DNA from: Prostheceraeus crozeri
Lineage: Eukaryota > Platyhelminthes > Polycladida > Euryleptidae
DNA: 64,000 bases
Direction of reading: 5' to 3'
Assembly: GCA_907163375.1 (NCBI GenBank)
Contig: CAJQUW010007562.1
Span: 92,501 to 156,500 of the forward strand
Shown: piece by piece, positions 45,550 to 56,339 of the stretch
How the letters are laid out: the number at the start of each line of letters is the position of its first letter
Position numbering within the stretch: the first letter of the stretch is position 1
The notes under the pieces: model-generated
What the model was told of the DNA's origin: nothing
Databases searched by the model: none
The model's input: only the letters and a program-made list of their open reading frames with translations
Program-made: the position numbers and the translations under genes

Positions 45550-46262
45550 AAGCCATAAATCTGAATATCATCGGCATACATGTGGCAGGAAAGACTATTA
45601 GATGCAATGATGTTCGGGAGATCAGCCATTTATAGGAGAAACAGAATCGGACCTAACACAGAGCCTTGAGGAACATCATGGGTAGACTTGAAAGGTGTTG
45701 AATTGGAAGACACGCAAGAAACAGTTAGGTGACGATCTACCAGGAAGGACTTTAACCAGGACAGGACTTGGTCTTTCAGGCCAAATGACAGATCGAGGCG
45801 GCGAAGCAGGATGTCATGATGGATATTGTCAAAGGCTGTTTCTGTTGCATGAAGATTTCTGTAGGCGGATTGCTGATCTGGGAGAAAGTTATTATTATGG
45901 AGATGCTGTAAGAGTTGACGAGAGACTATGCGTTCGAAGACCTTGGATAGGGTGCATAATTTGGAGATAGGTCTGTAGGATGAAACCTCATCGGGATTGC
46001 GCTTCTTCAAGATGGTTTTATAACAGTTTCTTTCCAGAGAGACGGGAAGATTCCAGATGCCATAGACATATTGAAGACATGAGTAATATACGGAGCAATG
46101 ATGTCATTGTTCTGTTTGAGGAGGTTAGTGGGGAGACAATCGCGTGAATTATGCTTGTAAGGAAGACTTGATATTGTGAGACTGACTTCGGACACAGAGA
46201 CTTGACTGAAATAGACTAAAATGCATCCAGTAGGAGCAATAGAAAATTCAGGCTGAGAGAGG
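45550..46262 (-). pseudogene. L2/CR1-type LINE, reverse-transcriptase palm
   Basis: Continues upstream from 38885-39690. Frames at 46195-46007 and 46010-45630 give CLPTNLLKQNNDIIAPYITH, SGIFPSLWKETVIKP, KKRNPDEVSSYRPISKLCTL, FLPDQQSAYRNLHATETAF and FDNIHHDILLRRLDLSFGLK. They then give the VPQGSVLGPILFLL motif of reverse transcriptase and, near 45560, the ADD box region. The frame changes near 46007 and the 5' end (endonuclease) is missing. Together the two parts span about 1.5 kb of one 5'-truncated LINE. Confidence 0.87.
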
Positions 46263-46663
46263 TTAGTCTACTCTCCAAGAAGAAATATGGTATTGCTTTC
46301 CAATAGCAAACATGCTTTAAATCAGATAGAGTACTTTATCTTTATACTTTATGAAAACTCAGACCTTCGGTCTTTGTGCTTTAACCTCTTAAAGTATTCA
46401 AGATAAATACTACGTTGCATTCAATTTCAGTCGTCATTAATCACGATTGCAGAAGTTTGTAATGCAGAAAGCTTGCGTATCTCTAAATTAATCAGCTTGG
46501 ATTGACCCTTTGTTGCATTCTACTCAAATTTCCAGCGTGATATTACAGTTCTTCGCATTTTTATCGGTGCATTTAAAAGTGGTTCTTGCATCGACAATCT
46601 ATGTGTTGAATGTATGCAGATATCATTGCAGCTATAGTGCAAGAACTCAGTATCATGCTGGAA
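46263..46663. other. Non-coding spacer
   Basis: A short inverted repeat at about 46325-46405 (AGTACTTTATCTTTA / TTAAAGTATTCAAG) is weak. No gene. Confidence 0.4.
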
Positions 46664-46798
46664 ATATGTGATAGGTATACCATAGCGTTCTTCAAATTCC
46701 CGAAGGAGAAATAGCAATCTGCCCGAGCGTAGCGAGGGCAGATTCTATTTTTCCTGAGGGAATTTGAGAAAGAATGCTATGGTATACCTGTTATATAT
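46664..46798. repeat. Hairpin MITE, 135 bp
   Basis: Long near-complete palindrome: ATAGGTATACCATAGCGTTC, TTCAAATTCCC and CTGCCC pair with GGGCAG, GGGAATTTGAGAAAG and AATGCTATGGTATACCTG around GAGCGTAGCGA. No coding. Confidence 0.85.
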
Positions 46799-47066
46799 CA
46801 TGATCCGATATCTGGACTATTTCTACGAGGAAAGTTCTCAAAGAAAGTTCTACGGGAAGGGATGGTTCTTTGATTATATTTCATGGTATATTTGATAGAT
46901 GTCTATTCGGATCATGATATATCTCAGAATATCGCATAGCCATCCTCGATCCAGTACGCATATCTTATGCTTCCACCTGCAATTGAACTCACTGTCTACG
47001 TTGCTTAAAGCACTCGACGCTTCGCGTACCGTGTTTCAAATAACATAGACAGTTCGTTCAATTATG
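46793..47066. repeat. Two further nested palindromes
   Basis: ATATCATGATCCGATATC (46794) pairs with TATTCGGATCATGATATAT (46904-46922). Then CAATTGAACTCACTGTCTACG (46980) pairs with CATAGACAGTTCGTTCAATT (47043-47062), around GCACTCGACGCTTCGCG. Probably worn hairpin MITEs adjoining the one at 46664. Confidence 0.6.
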
Positions 47067-48686
47067 GTGAAAGCACTGCAAACTATGCGGTAATAAACAT
47101 TTACCAGGGGCTTACTAAGGGGTCAAAATGCACAAATTGGTTTCAAGCTAAGAAGTAATGCAGGCCCATAATACTGTATGTGTATGTGCATTATCGTAAA
47201 TGAGTGTGAGATACTTCTTTACATTATATGATTTTGATTTTGAATTAAGTATGTGATATAGAGAGAATAAATACTAATGAAGGAAAAGAACATTCAAAAG
47301 CATTTCGGAAAATACAGCGTGCATGATGCTGCTGGATTCTTTATGAGATTTCACTTCATTTATTTAAGCAAATTCCTTAGAATTGAAGCCATTGAGAGAT
47401 TAGAACATGTAATTGTATTCAAGTGACTGAATGGATGGTATGTGCTCTCATGAAATACGCAAATGATGCTGGAATATAGAGCATACATACGGTACTTACC
47501 AGTTAACTCTTGCATGCTTTCAAATCGGTCTATAACCTGGAAAGCTTGATTAGTCGTCATGATGGGACCTGATAAGCCTTTGATAATGTCATTCATGACA
47601 GTATATATCAACATACAACAGCGCATATTGACTATTTTGATACTATACTGTAATCTTCATGAATTAGCCTGGAACTAATGAACTGTATCTTATTGTGTGC
47701 AGTCCTGTTGTATGTTTTCGCTATCCGTTAATATTCCATGTAATAAGGGTATGCGATATTCAATAAAATACGCTTGAAAGTTAATTCTTTTGAAGAATAG
47801 AGAGGGTGGTTCTTTAGGATAAACCTATCTAGTGACGGATTTATCGCAATTGAAAGCTTCTGCAGTAACTAGTCATTGGAGATGGTAGGTAGCTGGCTAC
47901 AGGAATAAACAAAACTCGCACATAGACAAGGCCATGTTCATCAATGCAACATGTAAGCTTAGATAATGGAGCATTAAGGCCTGGATTAGTTAAAGTTGAA
48001 CAATCATAAGTTGAAGCCTGGCTGTATTACAATTATCTTCACCGACTCGCTCACAAAGCCTGGTAGGACGTACGCAATATAATCGTACTCTGGTGAAACA
48101 GAGATGAATGAGTGACCTTGAGATTAAAATGCTACGGTATTCAATTCAGGAAAACACTACTAGCCACCAGTTTGTTATTATGTTGATCAGTTTCGCGTAG
48201 ATCGACTTTGCTAATCCGTTTCAGTAAATTTTTCTTTTGTGTTTTCGAGTTCTGCGAATTATATTTTCTCTCAAAGTATGTCGACTGGTATTTGTACTAC
48301 TGTCTTCGATTGAATTAAGTACCATTATATTAACATGCACATTCAGTCAGTTCTACGTTCTAATGTTCCTATTCTAATTCAAATATTCAGTCTGCAGTTG
48401 ATCAAATAAATTACGCGCATTTCGCATGATGATTAATGTTTGATACCCATTCGAGATGTCACTTATTTAAAGTGTTGATCTAATGCTCAATTTTTATTGA
48501 GTTATTTTCAGGAGCCCAGGCTCCAAATTGCATGATTAGTTTCATTTAATAAAGTTAGTAGAGTAAATACAGTAGTCGGAAGCTTTCCATAACCGGGTTG
48601 TATTAATGAGGAAAATTAAAAAGACCCTTCAAACAAGCACGGAATAGCTAAGACTTGCATGACTGATGAATTCAAAACGATACGAC
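47067..48686. other. Mostly non-coding; one possible minus-strand exon
   Basis: A minus-strand frame (47626-47360) includes GPIMTTNQAFQVIDRFESMQ followed by ELTG and then a strong 5' splice site (ACTG-GTAAGTACC, 47500-47512 on this strand). Possible acceptors TTATCAG and GCTTTCCAG lie upstream, giving an exon of roughly 40-75 bases. Not recognised. Nothing else of note. Confidence 0.3.
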
Positions 48687-49297
48687 CACAGAATTAGATT
48701 CATCTGCGCGTGCTTCGGTTTCCTAGAAAGGAAGAATTGTATGCAACCTTAATGTCGAAATGGCACATCACAGAATTAGACAACTTACTCCTTCTCGAAT
48801 GGATAATTCGTGTATCGCTTGCTATTGCAAATGGCAAACAATAAGCTGTCAGCAAAGGACATCATAGCCAATGAGAGATGCGTGCGTGCTGTGATATCAC
48901 TTCGCACACACCAAAACACACATCGATGCCTGCCTAACATTCGATTCAGTGTATGCACTATACAGTGAGCAATGCCGAGGAGAGGATGTGAAATCATCAC
49001 GTGAACTAATTTTCGTACGCCTGCTACTTTCTTTAATAATGATCGGAAGGGCCAGCATTATGGAGAAAACTTGTGCGCAATGATCTGAAGTCTTCGAATC
49101 TGAAGGAATTTTGGCAATCGAAGCACTTTGCTGGAATTCAGAGCAATCCGCAAGCGACGCACGACTTTTTTCCTATCTCTGTAAGGTATTAGGAATTCCT
49201 TCTTGCCTACTTAATATGTTCCTCAATGTGCCGTCCGTTTCGTATTAATCACACTTGTAGCAAACCGAAGCAGATAAACAAAATATTTAATTCTGCG
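48687..49297 (-). mobile_element. hAT-like family B element, full length
   Basis: 611-bp reverse copy, ends CACAGAATTAGATTC and ATTTAATTCTGCG. Flanked by GATACGAC (48679-48686) and GATATGAC (49298-49305), an 8-bp duplication with one change. Older than the copy at 40805. Confidence 0.9.
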
Positions 49298-49305
49298 GAT
49301 ATGAC

Positions 49306-50199
49306 TCTCTCGAGGTTCTTCTGTACCTGACTACGGTGCCCCATGAGATTAAGACAAGAGAATGCCGATGAATGCCTCAGGAATCTTTGATATAGGCGGA
49401 CAATACTGGAATTTCTATTGAACGACCGGTAAAATCTAACCTCTTTTACATGCGACTCTGATGGAACCATAATTCTGTTTCAGACAGGAATAATGACTGC
49501 AGTGACCGGTGACTATCGAGAGACATTCAAGCAAAGTGTAAATGACAACGATGAAAGACGGACAAGAAGTAAGTCTTTATTTCTGACACCATCGATAAAT
49601 CGACATGTTTAGCATCGAATGAAGTAATGTGAGAATTCCTGTAGGATTACCATAGATATTTCCTGTGATGTGGAATAGCTATGGGAATGAACTTCCACTG
49701 CATCTCCAGAGATTTTAATTTGTCTTTGAAATGATTCGATTTATTATCATTGCGAGACTTCTTTTCCACATAAAAGACAATTTCTTGAATAGAAAATATT
49801 TCATTGATTTTTCCATTGACATTTTGAATTCTTTTTAACGTTTTTCTTTCCAAATCAAATCGTTAAAAACTTCATTCGTGGAATTATAACGAGTCTTCAG
49901 GAGATTGTTCCTTTGATAAGCATTGAATGTATAATGAATATACTGAATTTTCCTCTACGAATATTACACAGCCAATGGTAAACGAATAACTACCACTTCA
50001 ATGGATAACAGTATTTCCATAATTGAAAGAGTCTATTATACTTTCTGATAAGAAAGGAATCGTGTCATTCGATGTTTAACAAGGATTGACAGTGTCACGC
50101 GGCTCATAGGATTGTTTCAATTTACAGTCAGTTGACTTGTCACTTTTACTGAAGATATCCAATCAATTCCTTTCAATTCTGATCTCATTCTGCTTTTAG
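49306..50199. other. Intron-like AT-rich sequence
   Basis: No gene. It ends in a pyrimidine-rich tract and TGCTTTTAG, the 3' splice site of the exon that follows. Confidence 0.45.
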
Positions 50200-50682
50200 T
50201 ACACGACTTCTGCCACAAATGGAGGAATTATCAAGCACAGAAGAATGAGACCAGAATGAAACGATACGTTGTCCAGCGCTGTGTTGACAGATTTCTTCAA
50301 TATTATGATGACTTTGTCAAGTCCAAGGTGAATGAACAAAACATGGAAATTGGCTCGTATATCACGGACCGTTGGCTGATTGAAATGAGCTCAGACGAGG
50401 CCCTTCGAAAGCTTCTCTATCCTTCTCTATGGGAGGACAGTTCTTCCAAGCATTCGGAGAGGAAGCAAGACGCAGAGAAAGTGAAATCGAGGTTGGACAC
50501 GCCAACCAGTCAATCACCAAAGTCATCTTCCAGCCCTTCATCTGTTCCTGAGAATGTCCCGCCAACCAAGAAACGCAAAACGTGTGCACCATCCATGAAA
50601 TTGGGCACTTTCCTGAGATATTATCTGAGTTCAGCAGAGATGGAGTATCTGGTGTACAACAAAACAACAGCGGTGAACAGTG
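50200..50682 (+). CDS. Internal coding exon of an unidentified host gene
   Basis: The best host coding feature. A 483-base open block lies between TTCTGCTTTTAG (acceptor, AG at 50198-50199) and AACAGTG-GTGAGT (donor, GT at 50683), phase 1 at both ends. It reads HDFCHKWRNYQAQKNETRMK and continues with VQRCVDRFLQYYDDFVKSKV, then YITDRWLIEMSSDEALRKLL and YPSLW. A Ser/Pro-rich linker (SPKSSSSPSSVPENVPPTKK) with a basic RKTCAP patch follows, then MKLGTFLRYYLSSAEMEYLV. The two flanking parts look alpha-helical, the linker disordered. RGS-type helical regulators came to mind but no signature proves it. An ATG at 50256 exists, but the open frame extends upstream to the acceptor, so an internal exon is more likely. 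Partner exons are not identified. Confidence 0.6.
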
Positions 50683-51660
50683 GTGAGTTTATTCAATTAC
50701 TTTCCGATTTCTATGGCAAATAAGTCTTCTGCTCCAAAGCCCTGCAGACAAGAAGCTTGAGCTGCATCTTAACCAGGGCTGAGGAGTGGGTCCGATAAAC
50801 AACAACTGATTATACAAGAATTATAAGTGGTGGTCCCATGTATAAAATTTGCAGATTTTAAAGGCTTTATCTTGCATCGTTTAGAAAATGGACTTATCTG
50901 ACTGTTCTTCTACAGGTAGGGTCGGAGACTTAGAGCGGTAGCCCAGAGCATTTATTCAATGGAAAGAGGGCACGAGGTTTGAGTATTTGGAGGTGAAGAT
51001 TATAGAGTGTCTTTCATGAATATGTATTGCTGCCGGACTGCAGCCGAGTCCGTAACCCCCTTTCGCCCCCCTATGTACATGACATCAATTGCATTTATTC
51101 AATAGAACAATGGCACGGCCGTCACCCTAACAGATGTGCGTTGGTCGTGCGTGTAAAGGCGCATCCAACCTGCTTACAGAGCCGATAGGCGAGAGGTCGA
51201 ATCCTTTTGAGTCTCTTGGTTAGCAATCAGTCTTGATCTAAAATGCGTTTTTACTAGAGTAAGCTGCATTTGTGATCGTTGCCAACATTAGTTATGTCTG
51301 TTAGCTACTCATTATGCACAATAGTATTGAAATACAGGCTACATGCCATAGTAATAAAGAACATAGCTTTGTCGAGCTGATTTTTATATGCTTTCTTGGT
51401 AAATAATTTTCAAAACATCGCAACAATCTGAAACTAAACAACCAAGCTTAAGTGTAAGTATCTTACGGTATCACAGTATAATTGTTATATAACATGCAAA
51501 TTGTTATTTATGATTCCTTATTAGATCACTAAAGCGCATTTATTATACTAGGATCTTTCAAAAGGTTTCAACCAATGAAATTAAGATTCACTGATAGAAA
51601 AAATTATAATTAAATCATAAAATTAAATTATAAATTTTATGATTTATATTAAAGTTAGTT
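50683..51660. other. Intron-like spacer with tRNA-like boxes
   Basis: Starts with the donor of the preceding exon. Around 51138-51215 a B box-like GGTCGAATCC follows an A box-like TGGTCGTGCGTG at tRNA-like spacing, possibly a worn SINE head. Otherwise AT-rich and non-coding. Confidence 0.35.
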
Positions 51661-51852
51661 AGCTTTGATATTGAGAGCTTGTTCACGAATGTCCCTCTGG
51701 ATGGAACGATCAACATCGCTTGTGAGAAGGTCTACAATGGTGATGGCCTTAAACCACCGTTTAGTCAAGATGTGTTTAGGACTCTTCTCAAATTCGCTAC
51801 TGGTGGCATTTTCAGCTTCAATGATACTTTGTATGTTCAGTGTGATGGTCTG

Positions 51853-53701
51853 GGGCCTGTTTCATAAAATTAAGCAGTCTGATATGTATCAGTGACATTT
51901 TCAGCAGTGAAATATAAAGCACTGCTTTAAATTGCGTTTCATAAAAATTAATTTTCCGACTGAAGATTAAGCAGTCTAAATTAATCAGTGATACATATAG
52001 CGTTTCATAAAGATTTCGGACTGATGAAAACACTGATATATATCAGTGTGATTGAGTGATTAAAACAATTGTGGATAATTCTTCGTAAATAAAATAATTT
52101 TTGACAGCATAGAGTAAATATGTAGGTAGAGTGTCGACTTAAAAAAGTATCTGTATACAGTGAAAATTTTTATATGAAAAGATTCAGTTTTTTTCTGAGA
52201 TTACGTTCCTGCGGTCCAAAACATTATTTGAGCAGTTTTGAAAAAAGTCAAAATTTGCCAATTTTTTTTACTACCGAGATGACTCTTCTAGATAAGTAGC
52301 ATGCAACAAGTTGGATATCAAAAGGAATGAATATTCGCTAACAAGCATCGCAACTAAGTAATTGTGCTGATGATCAAGAAAATGTAATGAACGGCATTAT
52401 AATGGAAGTCTTTATAAAAAGTTGAGATTTTATTGTGCTGTCGTGGCTGAAATTTCATATTTTTGATTCAATTTTCATCGGCATGAATTTATGATTGAGT
52501 AAAATTCATGTTTCATTTCTTGAATCTGAATAGTGATGTGCACCCATTTACAGCTTTCAAAGGTAATGAAAATTATTGTCTTTGATTCTGTTATTTTGCT
52601 CTACCAGCTGCTTGAGATAAGATTGCGCTTAAAAAGATTCTCTTGTGTTTCAGCATGAAAGCAATGGGGTCATCGAGTTGCTAATTTAACAAACATTACC
52701 GCTCCGAGGCTGTCATGACACGGACAATCTGTAAAATAATCTCATTTCCATCTGCTTTATACTATCATAATCAGTCAATTCCGTGGTAATTTCTTCAAAC
52801 TGCATAAATGTGCATGTCTCACATTTGGAGACAATTCCAACTGTATTCACCTCGAGTTCATTTAAGAAAATCGAAAGTGTATACACATTGGGGATTTAAT
52901 AAATGCGGAGTTTCCACTCTACCTAATATACCTACTCCATGTTTGACAGTAATTGAAATAATAATTAGAGAAGTCAATCTGAGGCAAATGGTGGAATATT
53001 TAAGAATCTTTTTTTCTAGCTGTCATCGATGTATGTAAAAGTCAATACCTCAACGTCTTTTAATATTGAAATGATTTCATGACATGCCGTATCTCATTAC
53101 ACGAAAGAAATCGAAGCCCTCAAAGCAACCCTTTGACAGTAGTAACCCTTTGAAAGTAACATCCTAATTTTGCTGTTACCGGACGTTTTATCGTCACAGT
53201 ATTGCCACTTTTCAAAGGAAGAATTTTTCAATAAACAGTATCCAAATTTGCCATTCTGACAAATAGTTTGTTACTGACAGTAAAATTGAAAATCAAAAGC
53301 CGTTTTCCATTTTTAAGTTGTATTTGCAATCATTTCTCCAATATTTTAAGTTTCTATAACTTTCTCGATGATCATTCACAGATTTATCAACCTCAAGAGG
53401 TTGATAGAAATTTTCACATTTCTATCAGTGAATTTCCATATTTTCAAATTTCGCGCGCTACTGATACTTCTTTGTGAAACGCAATTCTTTTCCAGACTGC
53501 TTAAAATACTGATTTTAAGTAGTGTGGGACTGATATAAATCACTGCTTAATATTTGGTTTTGTGAAACGCTGTTAATTTCGACTGCTTTAAATCACTGAT
53601 TTAAATCACTGCTTTATATTTATTTTAAGAAACCCAAAAATTTTTTCCACACTGATAAAAATGCTGATATAAAGCAGTGATATATTTTATGAAACAGGCC
53701 C
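51853..53701. mobile_element. GGGCCTGTTTCAT element (Harbinger-like MITE) inside the PLE
   Basis: GGGCCTGTTTCATAAAAT at the left and its exact complement at the right are the TIRs. CTG flanks both sides (51850-51852 and 53702-53704), a 3-bp target duplication as in PIF/Harbinger. Removing it joins the PLE motif DGL-AMGSP in frame. Subterminal regions are full of short CAGTGATATA/TAAAGCAGTG repeats and of internal copies of GTTTCATAAA or its complement. The original body is non-coding, and a CATAGAGTA hAT is inserted at 52108-52941. Confidence 0.88.
52108..52941 (+). mobile_element. CATAGAGTA hAT-like element, full length
   Basis: 834 bp, ends CATAGAGTAAATATGTAGG and ATACCTACTCCATG, flanked by TTTGACAG at 52100-52107 and 52942-52949, a perfect 8-bp target duplication. 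Related copies are at 16571, 32696 (45-bp remnant) and 60340. No transposase is visible; non-autonomous. Confidence 0.9.
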
Positions 53702-54918
53702 CTGGCGATGGGCAGTCCGTTAGCCCCAACCTTAAGTAACCTCTTCGTGGGTTCACTTGAGAGAAAATACTTGAAGCAGAGTTGTCGGAACGTAAAGTTT
53801 TATGCTAGGTACGTGAACGACATTCTTGTGATGTTTGAGGATGATGATCATTCGACTTTCTTGGATTATATCAACTCGTGGCACGATAATCTTAAATCCA
53901 CTGTAGAAATAGGTATGAAGTCCATTCCATTTTTGGATATAAACGTAGACATCGAAAGCAATGTTGTGAACACCACTGTCTACCGTAAATCCACGTACAC
54001 GAATCTGGTGTTGAATTACGCTGCCTGTTGCCCCTTACAATGGAAACGAGGCCTGTTACTAACCTTGATCAACCGAGCTTATGTAGTTTGTAATTCATGG
54101 CTTAATTTCCACAATGAAATTGATAAACTGAGTCACATTTTCAAAGCCAATGGCTACCCGTCCTCATTTATCTTGGATACCACCAAAAAATTCCTAGATA
54201 AAAAATTTTCTAACCCTTCTGTCAAGTCTGATCAATCATACAGCCATGTTGTTAAAATTCCTTTTTTTGGGACAGCAGTCTCTGTTCTTTAAGAAGAGAC
54301 TTCAGAGCATTTTTAATCGGATTGATCCTGACAGCAAAGTTAGGTGGGTGTTCACTTACACAAAGTTGAAAAGTTACTTTTCGAACAAGGACAGAACTCC
54401 TTTAATGTTGAAATCAGGTGTTGTATATTGTTTCACATGTGAGGTTGATCCTCGCTTTACCTACATTGGTAAAACTCTCAGACACCTACATTAGAGTTAA
54501 AGAGCATAAGTCCAAAATCTCGGCGATCTTTGATCACCGACTGAATTGTAGTTGCAGATGTAACCCTGAAAATTTCAAAATCCTGGCATCAGATAGTGAT
54601 GGATTTGCCCTAAATATCAAAGAAGCTTTTTACATTAAAAAATTGAGTCCTAAACTCAACAAACAAGTGAAATTCAATGGGTCGTTCTATAATTGTCGTC
54701 TTTTTTAAAAATTGACGTTCAGTTGTGTAGGGTGCTAATGTGAGGTGCCATTAGCAAGTTATTGTGTCTAAACTCTCTTCCTGTTAGTATTTCTGCACTT
54801 TTAGGCTGCTACTAGTAGTTATAGTTTCACTAGCTGTATTGTTCCATTCATGTTCAGTCCATTGTACATTGAATTTATTGATTTGTATCTATATTACGTA
54901 AGACATTCACCTTTTAAC

Positions 54919-55257
54919 CTAAATTATAAATGGTTAAATAGGCAGTTTGAATACCATTTTCCTAACAGAATCTGTTCAATTAATAATGAATAGTGCTTGA
55001 AACCACTGATTGTGACTCGATACATTCATTAAAATTTGACGAATTATACACTATCGGGATAGACTCAACATCACTGCGGTGTAAATTATGAAATATTGTT
55101 CCATATCGTGCTCTAATATTCAATGTAGCATCATCCCTAGCATGGTTTCGACCTTGCTTCGGAATTTGTCAGATTCAGAACATAGCAAGGCTAGCACAGG
55201 GTTGTTGCTGTATTTATTTATTAATGCAGCAGCCTCGGGCTAGCTCTCAGACACAGT
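54919..55257. other. Non-coding spacer
   Basis: Nothing recognised. Confidence 0.45.
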
Positions 55258-55331
55258 CACTAGGTGACATGCCACGGATGTTTAGGGTCATGTGTAATTA
55301 CGCGTAATTGAGCGTGGCATGTCACCTAGTG
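55258..55331. repeat. Perfect 18-bp-arm hairpin
   Basis: CACTAGGTGACATGCCAC pairs perfectly with GTGGCATGTCACCTAGTG over a 38-base loop that itself contains GTAATTACGCGTAATT. Likely part of a larger MITE, since TAGCGCTACC/GGTAGCGCTA lies further right. A microRNA-like RNA cannot be excluded. Confidence 0.7.
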
Positions 55332-55578
55332 GTGCTAGTCTAGCGCTACCCTTTTGCTACGTTTATTAATGCGGAAGTTGTTGCTATGGTAGCGCTATCT
55401 TTATAGATAACAATCAGTATAGCTACCACCGAGTCCAAGTCCGCAACTTAGTCTATTCACCCAGTCTTGCCCGACAGGCAATCAATCAGCTGACAAATTT
55501 AGTGAGAAAATACTACGCGTTTTGTTTTGAAATACATTTGACAAGCATATGAAATGCATTCCTATCATGTGTCATTAT

Positions 55579-56062
55579 CAGGGATCCTAAGATTCTGCTC
55601 TCGAAATTTCGATTTTCTGCACCCGATTTTCGCAAATTCTGCGTTTTTCTGCTATCTAACATTTTGTACATAATTTAGCCGTATTTCTTATGATAACAGC
55701 TAGTAAGAACAATATCATTCGCTCATAGATTGAATTTGGATGTAGAATTAGTAGCTAAACCAATCGGTGTACGCAACGTATACTCTCATTGATTTGGCTC
55801 ATGGATCAGGCCAGAGAACGCTGTCACGTGCATTGATATATGTTGAGCGTTGAGCCACGGCACCAGCTGCTGATTATGGGCACGCGAAAATATGATGGAG
55901 ATAAAGATCTGTAGCTGATATAAATGCCATAATTGAAGCGAAAACAGCAGAAATAAGGAGGTCTACGTGCTACTTTTACTAAAATTGTAGAAAATCATTG
56001 TTTTTTGCGATTTCCATCGTTTCCTGCGATTATCTGCTCTTCGCAGAATCATAAGGTCCCTG
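55579..56062. mobile_element. hAT MITE with CAGGGA ends
   Basis: 484 bp starting CAGGGATCCTAAGATTCTGC and ending GCAGAATCATAAGGTCCCTG. Flanked by GTCATTAT (55571-55578) and GTCACTAT (56063-56070), an 8-bp duplication with one change. CAGGG termini with 8-bp duplications fit the hAT superfamily well. Non-coding. Confidence 0.85.
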
Positions 56063-56339
56063 GTCACTATCATTTTTCTGATCGGTGATGAATTTGACAA
56101 TGTGGTTATCTGTGGTTAAAATTGGCTAAAAACATTGTGTTTTTTGACCTAAGAAGAGATAACATGGAAAATGTCATTTTGCTGAGAACTTCAATCTGTC
56201 TCCTAAATGCGCTTTTCTTTGATCCTGTCCGACAAGAAGAGGGCCCTGATAGAACTCATCTGGCGAGAATATGGTACGAGGCGAAGACTATATCTTTGAA
56301 TGGAGAAAGGGTGGAGTTGCTAATAATAAGCATGTGTTG
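56063..56339. other. Short ORF of unknown origin
   Basis: The plus-strand frame 56122-56370 includes FFDPVRQEEGPDRTHLARIW and could be worn LINE sequence upstream of the next feature. Not recognised. Confidence 0.3.

Larger units (their letters stand above)
51661..54918 (+). pseudogene. Penelope-like retroelement, split by an insertion
   Basis: Reverse transcriptase blocks appear in order: DIESLFTNVPLDGTI (motif A) at 51668, then, after an inserted element, DGLAMGSPLAPTLSNLFVGS (motif B) at 53704, KFYARYVNDILVMF (motif C), IPFLDINVDIE and the thumb. The GIY-YIG endonuclease (SGVVYCFTCEVDPRFTYIGK, RVKEHKSKI, IKEAFYIKKLSPKLNKQV) and a 3' untranslated region shared with 28365-28931 follow. The 5' part of the ORF is missing. 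It is broken by the transposon insertion at 51853-53701 and by a small number of frame breaks. PLEs prime reverse transcription at chromosomal nicks. Confidence 0.9.

Noticed and set aside
45393-45635. 80-codon ORF with MHESCMIMHE repeats
   Set aside because: Encoded by the ATGCATGATC subterminal repeats of the transposon.
51138-51215. Functional tRNA gene
   Set aside because: A and B box-like motifs are present, but the arms do not pair into a cloverleaf; at most a worn SINE head.
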